64,000 nucleotides of DNA from Syncephalastrum monosporum B8922 (GCA_000697355.1 JNEN01000820.1:1-64000); one strand, 5' to 3'; positions 1 through 11,947 are shown, numbered from the stretch's first letter. Notes: a model not told the origin generated them from the sequence alone. Numbers and translations are program-made.

Positions 1-3000
1 CGCGGCAGTCGCATTTGCTGGTGATGGTCGCCGTCGTGGTGGTGCTCGTTCTGACGCGAGAAGATGACGTTCTTGGCGGCGGCCATGTACGAGTTAACCC
101 AGACTTGGACCCAGCGGAAGACTTCCTTGGCGAGACCGGCGCGGCAGGTGTTGTCGTTGAAGACGGGACTTTTGACGATCGCGAGAATCATGCAGAGGCG
201 GTGGCCAATCAGTTTGCCCGTTGCATGCGCCGAGGCGTCGACGAAGCTTCGCGTGATATCGACCAGTTCCTTGGGTGAATAGACGCGCCGCAGCTCGACG
301 AGGATATCCGCAAAATGCTGGAGCGCGAGGGTCTGGGTGCCGATCATGACGCTCGGCTGGTCAGGCCCCATCATTTGCGTGATCAGATACAGCACATTGT
401 CAAGCTCCTCCTTGAACATGATGTCGCGCAGACCGCGTTCGCCCTCGTCCTCCTTGTGTTGCTGTGCGCTTCTGGATCGCACTATGAACCGAAACAGGTA
501 TTCCCACACCTTGGTACTCGTCCGCAGCCGCTTGGCCTTGCGTGGGTCGTCTGGGTTGCTGCACAGCCGCGCGAGACCTTTGAGGAGCTGGTCGTGTACC
601 GCGTCGGACCGACTCGGCTGCCGCGATCGTTTTCCCGAGGTCGGGAGATCCTCGAGCGAGAAGCGCTGCTCCACATAGACATCCAGCACAGGTCGAAAGT
701 TGCTGAACCGCCGGTCTTGGACGATGCCGAGGACCCATACGATGGCAGCAAGGGCTTCGTCACAGAGTCGGTTCTGCACCTCCTCGCTGGGGTGGCGATG
801 CACGAGGATAGCGAGCAGCGCGTCAAAAATGTCGTTGAGGAATTTGACGACCTCCATCTCGCCCACAAAGGTAAACTTGTCCAGGACTGCGAGCAGTTCT
901 TCATGGTTGCCGTCAAAGGTCGAACGCCAATTCAAGAGGCGGACGAGGGTTTCGTTTTGCGTAAACTGAGTCGAGCACAGCAGCGTCTTGAGCGTCAGCG
1001 TGTCTTTGACAGTGACAAGCTTGCCCACCGCCGCCGAGACGCTAGATTCAGTCCAGCTGGAAGCGTCCGAGCTCAGGCTATGTAGAGAGGCAGAGCTGAA
1101 TGTGTCTACGTTGCGAAACTGGATTAGGTATCCTCCCACTAGATAAGCCAGATGTAGGCCCACTTACTGCTTCGTTTCATCAAGGGGGGTTGTGTGTTGA
1201 ATGGTGCTGAAGAGCGCGAGCACCATGGCACATTTTCTAGGTAGACGCGTGGATGCGCTAGCTGTCGATCGTACTTGTACAACGTCAGCGTATGCGATCC
1301 GTCCGCGATAAAATAACGGTGCTGAGGTGGCAAAAACAACGGGATAAAGCCCATGGCGAGGATCTTATCATGGCTCGACGAGAGCGCGGTCGTTGCCTGC
1401 CCGGTTGCGCTGAGGGTTGTGCTTGAGCTGTTGCTGTGGCTCGTCTCGGGCGTGCCACTGCTGCTCCTGTGACGCACAGTAAGAAACAGATGCGACCGCT
1501 CCCAGAGCTGGGGGTCACGAATTTTGAGTTTAAACACCTCGTTCCACTTGGGTCGCTGCTCGTGGTAGAGCACCATGCTCTCCCAGTATGTCATCAGCGG
1601 CGCGCCTGCGCCGGCGGAGAGGGCGTCTTCGACGATATCACCCGTGACATTGTCGCGCACGCACGCTGCGACCTGGATGTTACGCGACCGGCCAAACTGG
1701 ACAAAGTCACCTGTGCACAGCGTCATGTACAAGTCGTTGCGCTCGTCGTCAGGGAAAACCACGTCAGGGAAGCCGAGCCGCAACGTTCGGGGCACCTCCT
1801 GCAGCAGCGACGCGTTCGACCTCAGCACGTCCACGAGCTGACCGTAAAACATGCGAAGGTAGATACACAGCGTCTCAGCGCGCGCGTGCTTGCCAATGTC
1901 TTTGGTATTGTTGTTGATAATATCTTCGTGAAGCGTTGCAAAGGCCGAATCAGTGCTCGCGGTATAGATCGGGATATCGAGCTCGGTGGGCGGGAGCGCG
2001 TGATGTGCGGCTGTGGTGGCGCCACTCGCCCCATTGCTGCCACTGCTGCTCCCGCCACTCGTGGCTGAGCCAGTAGGTGATAGCATGTCAGCCGTGCCGC
2101 CTGAGGGCGACTGTGCTTCCTTCTGCAAAAGAGAGCCAAGATGCAATACAGCGCATCCAAAAGGCCGCCGGCAGATGTTGGCGTTGGGCGCACTCGTCGA
2201 CCGCGGATGTTGGCTCGAGTGACTCGCCTGACGAGTCCTGCTGGAGCCGCTCTGGTCAAAATAGCTCAGCATCTTGCTGTCACCACCACCGCCGCCGAAT
2301 AGCATGGAGGCGTGGCTGCCCAAGGCGCCGAGATGATCCTTCTCCTTGTCGGAAAACTTCATGCTGCCAAGGCGCACGATTCGGCATACCAGGTACAGAT
2401 GCTCGCTCACGTCGTGGGGGGAAAGATCAGCAAAGAGAGTGCGGAGGCGACCGATCTGGCGCTCGTCTTTGGGCATGCCATTGTACGTGAGCGTGACCGA
2501 GAATTGCTCGGTGACAGTGCAGTCGTTGGCCTTGTTGTACAGCGAAAAGTAGAGCTCGGTAAACTCGCCAGGCTGACAAATGTGGGCGACACATGCCTTT
2601 AGCTCGAAAAACAAGTGGTGAAACTTGCCTCCCTTGGTTGCGTTTGGCGTGCTATGTGATGACTGCTGCTGCGGATGCTGATGTTGCGGCTGTGATTGCT
2701 GCTGCGGGTTCACCACAGATATCTGTGGGTGTTCGGTAGAGGAGGTGGGCGTGATGGTTGACGTCGGCCCGACGGATGGTTTGAGGGCTGGCGGAGCAGA
2801 GGAATAGGATGTGACGGGGACATGGTCGGCGAGAGCGTATTTCCAGTGGATGCGGTAGAGGGTGGCGAGCGAGGTGGAGTTAGCGTCGAGGATATAACCG
2901 CGCTCGGGATGGCGAAGGATCATTTCTTTGTTCTGGGACAAATTCAGGACGACCATCCGGTGGACGATCTCCTTGCGCAAGCGCAAGAGCTCTTCCTTGG

Positions 3001-3907
3001 AGAGAGCCTGATCAAGCAATTGGCGCCGTGCCTGGAGCAGGTAATTGATGTGGTCACGCACGGCATTGAAGGCGGTGTAGCGGCCCTCCTCGAGATACTT
3101 GTAGAGCATGCAGTACCAGTCGCTCGCACAGGCGCCTGTTTCGTCGACAAGCGGTTCGGAGCTCCCGGTCAGGGTGGACTGGTCAAAGCGAGCGAGCAGG
3201 AGAGACGGAGCCTGAATGGAAGGCGACCTCTCCTCTTCCTCATTCTCGTCCTCTCCCTCCTCAATGACAGCCGCGACGCTATCCGGCCGACGACGCGCAG
3301 ACAGTCCACGTGGGGAAGGGGGAGGCATTCTCGACGAGTGCGACGAGTGCGACGAGTGCGGTGAGTGCGGTGAGTGAATGTGTGACTCGGACAAGGAGCG
3401 AGCGAGCGAAGGTGGTTCGGGCAGACTCGCCCAGGGTGCAGTGGAGCTGTCCGCAGGCGTTTCCGTGCGTCGAAGGACAAGGGCCGCGTCTGTCTCGTTG
3501 GGATCCAGATCCACGTATTCCTTGATCTGGACGTGCGACCGAGGAAAACAACCGATGGGCGCTACGTTGGGTATCCGGCCCTCCTCGAGGGTTGACAACA
3601 CATAGCCCCGGTACCACTGCCCCAGCTGCTCCAAGATGAAGAGCTCATCTCCGACCTCGAGCGGCAGCAGACAGGCATAGTCGGCCGGGTCAGCCGAGCT
3701 GTTTTCCTGAGCAGACGACACCGAATATATCGAGGCTGTATCGTTGAGAGGCGAGTGGGGTGACAACAATGGCGATTGGATTGTCGAGTACTGAGTCAGC
3801 GGTCGCGAGGAAGGTGCAGTGAGCTGTGCCGATTGCTGCAACGATGGCGGTGTGTACGGGTAGACCGCTACGGCATGGGCAATCTTGGGTAACGGCAGCC
3901 ACTTCAT
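1..3907 (-). CDS. DOCK-family Rho/Rac guanine nucleotide exchange factor (3' end cut by window edge)
   Basis: The start codon is at 3907. Residues 12-20 (AVAVYPYTP) and about 76-130 (LEVGDELFILEQLGQWYRGY) form an SH3 domain interrupted by a Ser/Pro-rich insert. A His/Ser-rich tract follows at 176-192. A DOCK C2/DHR-1 region lies at roughly 690-860 (NDLYMTLCTGDFVQFGRSRN). After position 1138 the minus strand stays open to the window edge and reads typical DOCK sequence (KTLLCSTQFTQNE, NWRSTFDGNHEELLAVLDKF). The catalytic DHR-2 domain would lie outside the window. DOCK proteins of this type activate Rac/Cdc42-like GTPases with ELMO at the cell cortex. The two parts are in different frames. A splice from donor 1167 to acceptor 1139 joins them as ..SSMGGYLIQF.., but that intron would be only 29 nt. 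Family assignment is secure; the junction is not. Confidence 0.88.
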
Positions 3908-4174
3908 GGCGCTTAAGTCGCGTTCAGAAAGTTATTTTCGACGCAAGTGTAAAGAAGTAGAGGGAAATTGCCAAAAGCAGAGCAAAGAGAAGAAGGGAAA
4001 AAAAGGAAGGTTACAATCAGAAAAATGCTTGTACCAAAGCGAGCCAAAAAGGTTCGCGCAAAGCACCTGTCTCTCTCATTTTGTGTAGCCAGCTGCATTT
4101 CGGGCATCCATTTTTTCGTCGACAAATGTGGCACTTATGCACAACAGTGCCTATCAGAAATCGGGGTCAGTGCT

Positions 4175-4996
4175 TTAAACTTTCTTTTTATTGTTATTCC
4201 TTTTCTTCTCGGCCGCCTTCTTGCGCAGCCTGTAAAAGTTGAGGGTCTCGTCAAACTGGACCTCTGTCCGCGACTGCCATTGCGCAGCCGGCAGCAGGTC
4301 GATCTTAAATATTTCTCGGGCCTCGGCGAGAAACGTCTCCTGCGCGGCCTGATTACGCAGCTCGCTGACACACAGAATCGTCGTATTTTCACTGGCCAGG
4401 GCCTCCATCGTCACCACCAGCTCCTTGGCACTTGCCTCGGAATAGATGCAGTCGCATGCCACAATGTAATCAATATCACCTGCGCTCTTGACGTGCTCAA
4501 TCGCTGTCTGGTCGCCCCATAGCAGCGGTTCCACCACCACCGTGTCTGCCTCTTCCGCCTCGTTCTTGCGCCGTCCGCTCAGTGACTTGACCCGCAATCC
4601 ATTGGCTTCGACGTTGCGCTCCATGATCGGCACCAGCTCCTCGATATCGGTGATCACCACATTGTCGATACCCAGTTTGCTCAGCATGATACCTATCAGA
4701 CCCACGCCCGAGCCTAGCTCGACCCAGCGCTTGGTATGATCCATCTGGACCCATGCATGCCGCGACCGCTTCTTCAGGAGTGTCTCCAGGTAACGGCAGA
4801 ATACAATCGCAGTTAGCCAAATGTAGCCCCCGAGGTGATTCGAGTGGGGATCTTGCACTAGCTTCACTTCATGCGTGTCGAAATGGAAGGTCAACGTATC
4901 CGCCGACTGGAGTTGCCATCGATCGAGCTTCGTAACCTTGCGTGTGTATTTTTCGCCATCGTCCCACCCCTCGATCGTCGCGATCGGCTTGTCCAT
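4175..4996 (-). CDS. Seven-beta-strand protein methyltransferase (METTL21 / Methyltransf_16 type)
   Basis: Single exon, 273 aa from the ATG at 4996; further upstream the same frame has no ATG. The SAM-binding motif I is clear (WVELGSGVGLIGIMLSKLG, about residues 90-110). It is followed by an acidic motif (VITDIEELVPIMERNV), which supplies the SAM ribose-binding Asp/Glu, and by the late motif DYIVACDCIYSE, equivalent to the DxxY region of METTL21/EEF2KMT-like enzymes. These enzymes methylate lysines of chaperones, elongation factors or similar proteins; which substrate cannot be read from sequence. The C-terminus ends in a Lys/Asn-rich basic tail. It lies 267 bp upstream of the DOCK start on the same strand and shows no intron. 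Confidence 0.82.
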   Translation of the reverse strand: MDKPIATIEGWDDGEKYTRKVTKLDRWQLQSADTLTFHFDTHEVKLVQDPHSNHLGGYIWLTAIVFCRYLETLLKKRSRHAWVQMDHTKRWVELGSGVGLIGIMLSKLGIDNVVITDIEELVPIMERNVEANGLRVKSLSGRRKNEAEEADTVVVEPLLWGDQTAIEHVKSAGDIDYIVACDCIYSEASAKELVVTMEALASENTTILCVSELRNQAAQETFLAEAREIFKIDLLPAAQWQSRTEVQFDETLNFYRLRKKAAEKKRNNNKKKV

Positions 4997-5017
4997 ATTT
5001 TTTTTGAAACAATACAC

Positions 5018-6013
5018 GCCTTTGCCGCATTTGGGAAGAAATTTTTATATTTGGATTTGCAAGCGAAGAAAAGCTTGAAAACCTGTATATACAAAAAGCA
5101 CATTATTATTACTACACGTCCTGGTATATAAGGTCGTAATCTGGATGCAAAAAAATAACTATCTGTAAGTTCTGTCACTAATATCTGCTTGATTAATATA
5201 TGCTGGTATCCTTCATATTCTGCTGCGTATGTGTTTTGACTTACACGCGACTCCTGTAGCTTCGCGGGTTGTAGGACATTAAGAGTGAAATTAAGCGTCA
5301 CATAGGTGTTCCCGGCCCCCCACGCACTTTGGTCAAGGCTAAGACGCAGGTACTACCGTCGAGCGCCACTTGGAGAAGTTACAATCAAAGCAGCATCGCC
5401 TGCAACGATTATCTCGTTGGAGCAGTAACTGAGATAAATAAGTAGCAGCTTCAAAAAGGACGTGGAATGCCCCTCGTGGAAATATGATGAAGAAACTCGC
5501 AATCCATAACTTTTTGTGACGAGTTGGAACCCAGAGCTTTAAGTGAGATGCATGGTATATATTCATAACTAGTATGTCATGGACTAGGTGATCCCTCGAT
5601 TAAAGCGAGCAGGACACTAAGTACAACGCGATTTCCAGGACAGATGACTGACGAGATGCACACGTGGCAAATGTGTATGGGCATCGTTTCAGTTAGATTA
5701 TATGTACATAGCTACGGATATTTTTTAAGTTTCCTGTCTTCATGTAGCAAATCGTTGCAAACTCTTCTCAGCCACCTAGAATTCGGCAAACTCCATGGCA
5801 AACTCATAAATCAACAGTAAGAAAGAAAAAAGATTACTAATGTATATAATCAATGTCACAATTACAGATGCTGATGAGTAATTGATAATATGTATGGAGA
5901 TGAAAATGACTCGTATACGTGACAGATGCAAATACAGTCGGTGCAATAAATCTATTTTTGGGGGACTGAAAAACAGATAACCCGGTAGCGCTGCTTTGCT
6001 GTTTGCAGCGATT
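5018..6013. other. AT-rich intergenic stretch, no gene seen
   Basis: About 1 kb between the methyltransferase start and the end of the GDSL esterase. Short ORFs on both strands show no recognisable motif or plausible exon chain. It should hold the methyltransferase promoter and the esterase 3' UTR. Confidence 0.6.
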
Positions 6014-7420
6014 TTAGCACTTGCTATGGCGTTGAAGCTCAGAGCGCATATCTTCAGCCAAGAGTTTGTGCACCGCGTAGGTAGGATGGACGCCAACTGG
6101 GAGAATTCTAGATGTGAGTATGCGGCATATGACACAACAGTAGTTCACTTACCATTCCAGAAATATCTATGTTGATATGAGACATACCATGATGAGTTCA
6201 ACGTCATCTGCTATCATCACGGCCACTTACTCGTCTCTAGGTAGACACTTGCTGCTGCTGTCGCATACAGAATCTGTGTTTTTGAAGCCATAGTCAGAAG
6301 CATGGGCGAGATAATATTCAAAGCGGGCATGGGCATCAAATTCGATGATCGTCGCATCTGCTCGTTTAAGCTTATACGCCATTACATGCGTATGTAGCAA
6401 CGAGTTGAACAGAGCGACTGCCTTTTTGTAGAAGTCAGCATCATCCTTTTTTGAAGGCGTGCGATCCAAAGGAGGCAAGTTGACCAGCAGAAAGGCGCGT
6501 AAGCCTTCACTTTGATACAAGACATCCTAACCAAATATCGATCAGTTGGACCCTACGATGAGCATAATGGATATGGAATCACATACGATCTGTTTAAAGT
6601 AAGCGTCGAGTATCTTGCTGTAAAGCGCAGTCTGGTGGAGAGTAGACAATGTCTAGATTATACACGGTGAGCTTGGTTTAGGGGAAAATTACAGTATCTT
6701 AAACTTACCTGGTTCTTCACTTCGTCTTCCGTGATGCCAATATCGTTGATTCTACAATTACAACTCAGCACGGTTATCACAATGGTTGCAGTGCACACTA
6801 TACCCCATCCAAACGGTAGATAGAGCCTTATCGACATTAAAGGTGACAGCGGGTTTTATGTAAGTCTGCCATTGCTGGACCTGCTGTCCCAAGTCTCGAA
6901 TGGCGCTGTAGGCGGGCTTGACAAGATCGTTATCGACGGTCGCACCACCAAAGGCCAGGTCCCAGAGCTTCTGAGGACAATTCTGTGGCAAACCCTCATA
7001 GCACCTGGCCAAGTACTGAACCCAGTTGGGACCGCTCGCCGCTGTCTACATAACGTGTTTGAAATTCTAATCAATGGTCCGCACCGTCAACATATTCGCT
7101 GAATAGCCGTACCTCATTGGCCTTGATGGGGTTGTCAAGTACTGAGCTATTCTTTCCAAAATAATCCCAAGTTCTGATATCACCGTATTTGCCTGCTACA
7201 TTTGTGTAAGAGTCGCCGAATGCAAAACTAAATTAGAGTAGCGTGGCGTTGAGTCATCGAACGTGTCTGTGCGAATTGGCGAGACGGATGCTCACATGGT
7301 ATCAACGCTATTCCAGCACCATCCGGACCCTGGGCTCGTTGAAGAAGAAGATTTGGCTGCCGGAGCCGCTCGAACCAAGGGCCAGAATAAGAATGGAATT
7401 GCCAAGACCAGGCCTTTCAT
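6014..7420 (-). CDS. Secreted GDSL/SGNH-type esterase, 8 exons
   Basis: Eight exons: 7420-7296, 7227-7113, 7045-6804, 6751-6709, 6652-6587, 6526-6231, 6166-6153 and 6096-6014. They sum to 984 nt, or 327 aa, with consistent phases. The protein starts with a signal peptide (MKGLVLAIPFLFWPLVRA). Block I FAFGDSYTN carries the catalytic Ser, MGINDIG matches the block III GxND, and the last exons build WNGVHPTYAVHKLL with the block V His. The family hydrolyses ester bonds of lipids or acetylated polysaccharides outside the cell; the substrate is unknown. Introns are 52-68 nt. Exon 7 is only 14 nt, yet it encodes YFWN next to the catalytic His, so skipping it would destroy the active site. Conserved motifs on both sides of each junction support the model. 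Confidence 0.88.
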
Positions 7421-9447
7421 CGTAGCATAAAAAGGTAAAAGTAAAAGAACAAGTCGAAAAAAGACGGGGAAAAAATCTGCATGCCCAAGCTGTACTAATA
7501 TACGCAACGATCGCCGAATGAAGCACAAACCGAATCCCTAATATGGCGTCAAAAAAAGGAGTGTCAGCGGGAGTCATCTTCGTGTCGCGCTGTTTCATAT
7601 CGGGGTATAATGAACGATGCACGTAGGGAGCCTTATAACAACTAGACAACACTGCTATGAAGCGCGATTCGAGCTTGTCGACTTTGATGTACATGTGATA
7701 TACGTGGAATCTATGGCAACGCAAAAGATCGTATCTAGTAATGGATTGATTGGTGTGGTACAGACGGCGTTAGGCACGTTCTGCAGCTGCAGCTGCAGCT
7801 GCAGCACCCAAGTACCACATTTTTCCTGCAGGCACAAAATACGAATCCTCAACCATCTCCGCCTCCGCTCGTCTCATCTCTGCGCGCAGAGCTGCGGAGG
7901 ATACCGTAGTCAAAAGCACTCACCTTCCATAATGAAGGACTAGCATCATACTCTTTGTAATATTTCTCGTGTGTTGCCAACGTATCCGAATGGAACATTG
8001 GCCCGCCTCCAATTTCTTTGAAGCGATGGTGTCAACAGCCTTCTCATTGCTATATATAGATAGATCCAATATGGCAATTGCCATGTATTGCTGCTTGAAC
8101 AGACCTGTATTATGGGTTACCTTAAAACATTACAAGCTGAAAGTAAAAAAAAAAAGATGATTTGCCAGTGCTGCCTCTTATTATATGTGTGGCTAAAATA
8201 TAGTAGATGTGAGAGAGAATGTAACCCATATCTAGTTTAAATACACAAAAGAAAGTTGCGGCAAAAAACGCCCAGGCGCTCGGTACCCAGCACAAAGATT
8301 GGAAAAGGATATTACTCACCTTTGCTACTTTGGGAACAACGTGTGCTTGCATGCAGAAACAAGGTATTGCACATACAAAAACGGAGGGTATAAGAACAAA
8401 CACATCGAAACTGAGCTTTGCGATATTGGCGAGCTTTCTGCCCGGGTATGACGTCTAGTATGGTCATGAGGCACATGCTCAGCATTCATAGAATTGAGAT
8501 GTCTTTTGTGGAACGACTGCCACTTCATTGTTTATATTACTTGCGTTGTAACTCTAAATATCAGCATTTACATTCATGGAAGAAACATGAAAATGTTGGA
8601 CTTTACGGCGTCCATAGTGTATGCTAAGTATCATGACATTTGCAAGCCCATCTTTATAAATAACCGGATTGTTGTCATATCAGAGTACTCAATAAATTAT
8701 AGTCACCAAGTGGGATCTGCTTGTCTGGTATGCTCTCAATCATGCAAGACAACACACATCCTGTGATACTTCAGTTTTTATTGTGCTGGCCAGACCGTCT
8801 TCTTTGCTTCTGCTATCTAACACTCCTCATCTTCATTTGAGTATGAATTGAGGTCACCAAATTCAGAAACAAGTTGGTGTCTATAATGAAGGAGAAGCAA
8901 CATCCCAGCTAATATTAACATCAGTGGTTTTCTTACATTTTATACTATGGGAGAAAAGCAAAAAACGAAAAAAAGCTGATACAATAAAAGTGACCAAAAA
9001 CTCCTTGTGTTTGTAAGGTATATGTAAGGAATACAGCTTCCGCCTACTTTCAGTCCAGACAAGTCTACCTATGCAATATTTTTACGCTTTTGTGTTTGTA
9101 TATTTCATCCTCTTATTATTTTTTTTTTTTTCGTTTTGCCAATCGCCCTGAATAAACTTTATGTATTTATCAGTCAGCCGAGAAAAAAAAATGATCGACA
9201 AGCCCCTTTGTGCAATGTGGAGTTCAAGGAGCTTTAGTTTTTTTTCTATGCATTCTACGGGAGCGAGATAACGTAACGTTCTGCAAAAGACAGACGATGA
9301 GGAAACTAGGCTGAACAATATCACAATATTACAAAAGCAGCAACAAAGAAAAGGCAAATTAGTAGGACTTTGGATGGCACGATTCTATTTTTGGTCTTTC
9401 AAGCTTAAGCGTCTTTCTACAAGCGTTTACCATTTGTTGTTAGGTCC
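7421..9447. other. Long intergenic region with no supported gene
   Basis: About 2 kb of AT-rich DNA upstream of the esterase and upstream of the gene at 9448. Only short, low-quality ORFs are seen. A CTGCAG hexanucleotide tract lies at 7781-7805 and homopolymer A/T runs near 8150 and 9119-9131. Confidence 0.55.
7781..7805. repeat. (CTGCAG)n hexanucleotide repeat
   Basis: About four perfect head-to-tail copies of the palindromic hexamer CTGCAG, in non-coding DNA about 360 bp upstream of the GDSL esterase start. A simple-sequence tract; no function is evident. Confidence 0.85.
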
Positions 9448-10641
9448 ATGCCGTTTCCCTCCTCAGCATCGGCCGGACCGAATGCGACGTCGTCTCCGGC
9501 AACAGAAACAACCGAGCAGCACGCAGCAGTAACGACAAACACGGAAGCAGCCGTGCTTGTGCAAGAGGAAGAAGAATATACGAGTGCCTCTGGCACCACG
9601 TCTCCGGTGCTTGCTCACCGCAACGACTACCCGGCTGCTCCACCCATGCTGTCCAATCCTCTCCCCCTTCATTCACCCGACGCCAACCTCGTCGAATTCA
9701 CCCTCAAGTACAACGTGCCTCATCCTGCCATGGACACCAGTGACAACAGCAACACCAATGACGCCCATTATACCGTTTGCCTGAAAGAGAATCAGGCCAT
9801 GTTTTACCGTCCGCAGATGGCCCTCCAGAGAGTGTTCCAAGCATCAGCGGAGACAGCCTCACCGGCCGCGACCGCGTCTGGTGCCAAGACGACGACGGCC
9901 GAGAGCATGCTGCGCTACGTGACCCTCTACGATATGCAGCAGCACGCACTGTGGTCGCTCACGAGTCGCGACTGGCAGACGCTCTACTTCTCGTCCGCAC
10001 CCTCTCCGCATACCATCGTCGCCGTGCACACATCGCCCTCCGTCTTCACGTTCACCTGGCTCGACCACCAGCACTACCACTGGCGCCTTGTGCCGAACCA
10101 AGACGACGGCCACGACCTCCGCTGCTACCACGACGACAAACGCACCGTCGTCGCCGAGATTACCCACAGCGGGTTCCGCTTTGCGACCTGGTCGACGGGC
10201 GACGAGAAAGACACGCGCACGACGTTCCTTGTCCTGACCGGGTTGCTGATTCACGACTTTTTTGCAAACGCAGAGCCGATGGAGCCGGAAGACGACGCGG
10301 CCAGTATCGCGTCGTCCTTGTACTACCGTGAACCGTCCTTGTACTGCGCCGATCAGGGCCTGGTCGACCTCTCGAAGGCAAACGGGATCCGCCGTGGTGC
10401 AGGACTCGAGCGGGGCCAGTCCATCAAGAGCATCGAGCTTGACCCTGGGATCTGGCACTGTTTCTTTGGCCAGGGCTGCTGGTGGACATGGTGTGCGTGC
10501 TGCATGCCCGGTGGCTGGTGCGACCGCTTATGGATCAACTGTCGACTCGGTCTACGCCATCGTCGCAACACTCCAAGCCTATCTCGCTCGCGACAGCGAA
10601 GGCAACGTGGTTGGCAACAGCATCACGCCGACCAAGAGTAG
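9448..10641 (+). CDS. Uncharacterised protein with Cys/Trp-rich C-terminal cluster
   Basis: One open exon of 397 aa from the ATG at 9448. Residues 1-75 are low-complexity Thr/Ser/Pro/Glu. Residues about 80-275 look like a folded beta-rich domain with many aromatic residues (FTFTWLDHQHYHWRLVP, ITHSGFRFATW). This is reminiscent of LURP-one/tubby-like or DUF6593-type fungal proteins, but I cannot assign it. Near residues 335-365 an unusual cluster (CFFGQGCWWTWCACCMPGG) packs six Cys and four Trp into about 20 residues, suggesting lipidation, metal binding or membrane contact. The last 35 residues are basic and low-complexity. From about 10505 another frame reads more protein-like sequence (VDSVYAIVATLQAYLARDSEGN), so the 3' end may use an unrecognised intron or be frameshifted. 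Confidence 0.65.
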   Translation: MPFPSSASAGPNATSSPATETTEQHAAVTTNTEAAVLVQEEEEYTSASGTTSPVLAHRNDYPAAPPMLSNPLPLHSPDANLVEFTLKYNVPHPAMDTSDNSNTNDAHYTVCLKENQAMFYRPQMALQRVFQASAETASPAATASGAKTTTAESMLRYVTLYDMQQHALWSLTSRDWQTLYFSSAPSPHTIVAVHTSPSVFTFTWLDHQHYHWRLVPNQDDGHDLRCYHDDKRTVVAEITHSGFRFATWSTGDEKDTRTTFLVLTGLLIHDFFANAEPMEPEDDAASIASSLYYREPSLYCADQGLVDLSKANGIRRGAGLERGQSIKSIELDPGIWHCFFGQGCWWTWCACCMPGGWCDRLWINCRLGLRHRRNTPSLSRSRQRRQRGWQQHHADQE

Positions 10642-11003
10642 ATATCTTGTTTCTTTTCGTATATTCACACTGTAGTATATTTTATAGCCTCCCTTCTATC
10701 CCCCCCCTTCCTCACATCACCCTCGAGCCATCACACCTTCGCCGTCTTGACCTCTCGTATATCACGCTATACAACACAACACACCACACATGCAACTCAT
10801 CCACCCCCACACTCCCGCATGCATGTCGTCTCCTCTCATACATATCGACCATTACACCCTCATCCGTATAAATATACATCGCTCGTTCCGCTTTTCGCTG
10901 TTCCATCGTATCCAAACATGACTGTGTATCGTTTTTTGCTTGTCTGCATCATTTAAACAAAGGAAAGTTTTAATGATTGAAAAAGAGAAGCACAGATTCC
11001 CAT
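10642..11003. other. Convergent intergenic region
   Basis: 3' flanks of the gene ending at 10641 and of RPL36, which converge here. The sequence is rich in C and A on the plus strand (CACACCACACATGC-type runs). No gene is seen. Confidence 0.6.
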
Positions 11004-11511
11004 TTAGTGGTGGCGGCGCGACTCGGCAATGACGCCGGTAAGCTCCTCGATCTTTCTCTTGGCGCGGACGAAGGTACCGAGCTAATAGAGAGTGTTGAGT
11101 TAGGTGAGCACACTGTTGAGTAGCAGGGGCGGGGGTCACTTACTCTGCGCTTGGTGAGCTTCTTGGCACGCTTGTCCTTGGAGTTCTTGATCAACTCCAT
11201 AACGCGGCGCTCGTAGGGAGCGAAGCCAGCGACCTCACGGATGATACCGCGGACGAGGGCGGTGCGCTGGGTGAGCATCTAATGTTGACATTGGGAAATG
11301 AGCATGTGTTGTATGGGGATAATTTCTGAGAACAGACAGACTATGATGGGATTTTTCACCCATCCATCCGTCCATCCATCCATCCATCCATCTTTCTTTG
11401 AACGATACGTACACCCTTCTTGCGGGAGACCTTGATGGGGAGCTCGCGACGGGTGGTGATGTGGCCCTTGTTGAGACCAACGGCAATACCGGACTTCTGT
11501 TGAGGCGCCAT
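11004..11511 (-). CDS. RPL36: 60S ribosomal protein L36 (eL36)
   Basis: Three exons, 11511-11413, 11278-11144 and 11081-11004, give 312 nt and 103 aa, the usual size. The protein starts [17 protein letters not shown] and continues with the family signatures [20 protein letters not shown] and, from exon 3, [18 protein letters not shown], ending AESRRHH. eL36 is a structural component of the large cytosolic ribosomal subunit. Intron 1 (11412-11279) contains a CCAT tetranucleotide array at 11361-11392. Splice junctions fall at phase 0. Confidence 0.97.
11361..11392. repeat. (CCAT)n tetranucleotide array in RPL36 intron 1
   Basis: About seven to eight units of CATC/CCAT with one imperfect unit (CCGT), wholly inside intron 1 of RPL36. 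Similar arrays sit in the first introns of RPL11 and RPS8 in this window. Confidence 0.9.
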
Positions 11512-11947
11512 GGGTGGGGTGAGAGAGAGAGAACCAAACGGGTGATGCTTCTTTCTCGACATTTCACCGCTCTTCCTCTCCTTTGATACTCCGACTCAAT
11601 TCTACACTTTTGCCCAATTTCAGTTTCACCGCCACAGACAAGCGAGAAAGGAAAAAGAACAAAAAAAAAAGAATGAACGCAGGCATTGCCCTGAATCAAA
11701 TACGTATCTATCGTCATATAGCATCCACCACGCCTGCTCCTATCTGCACATGTACTTTACTCATATTTACAGCAAAGTAATTAGGATATAAGTCCCATGA
11801 TCACACCATCACACTCAAGTCTCGGCCGAACAATAAGAACACTTTTCAGACATGCAAATTTATTAAAGGAATGCAAAAGAAAGATAGCAGTATCATCACC
11901 CGTGTCACCGTCCATTGAGCCTATTACTCTGTTCCCCCATTGTATGC
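11512..11947. other. RPL36 upstream region / 3' flank of the ALYREF-like gene
   Basis: RPL36 promoter with GA-rich and A-rich tracts (11521-11534, 11641-11675), then the 3' flank of the downstream minus-strand gene. No gene is seen. Confidence 0.55.

Noticed and set aside
315..1085. 256-codon plus-strand ORF
   Set aside because: Antisense shadow of the DOCK exon; the minus strand reads recognisable DOCK sequence over the same bases.
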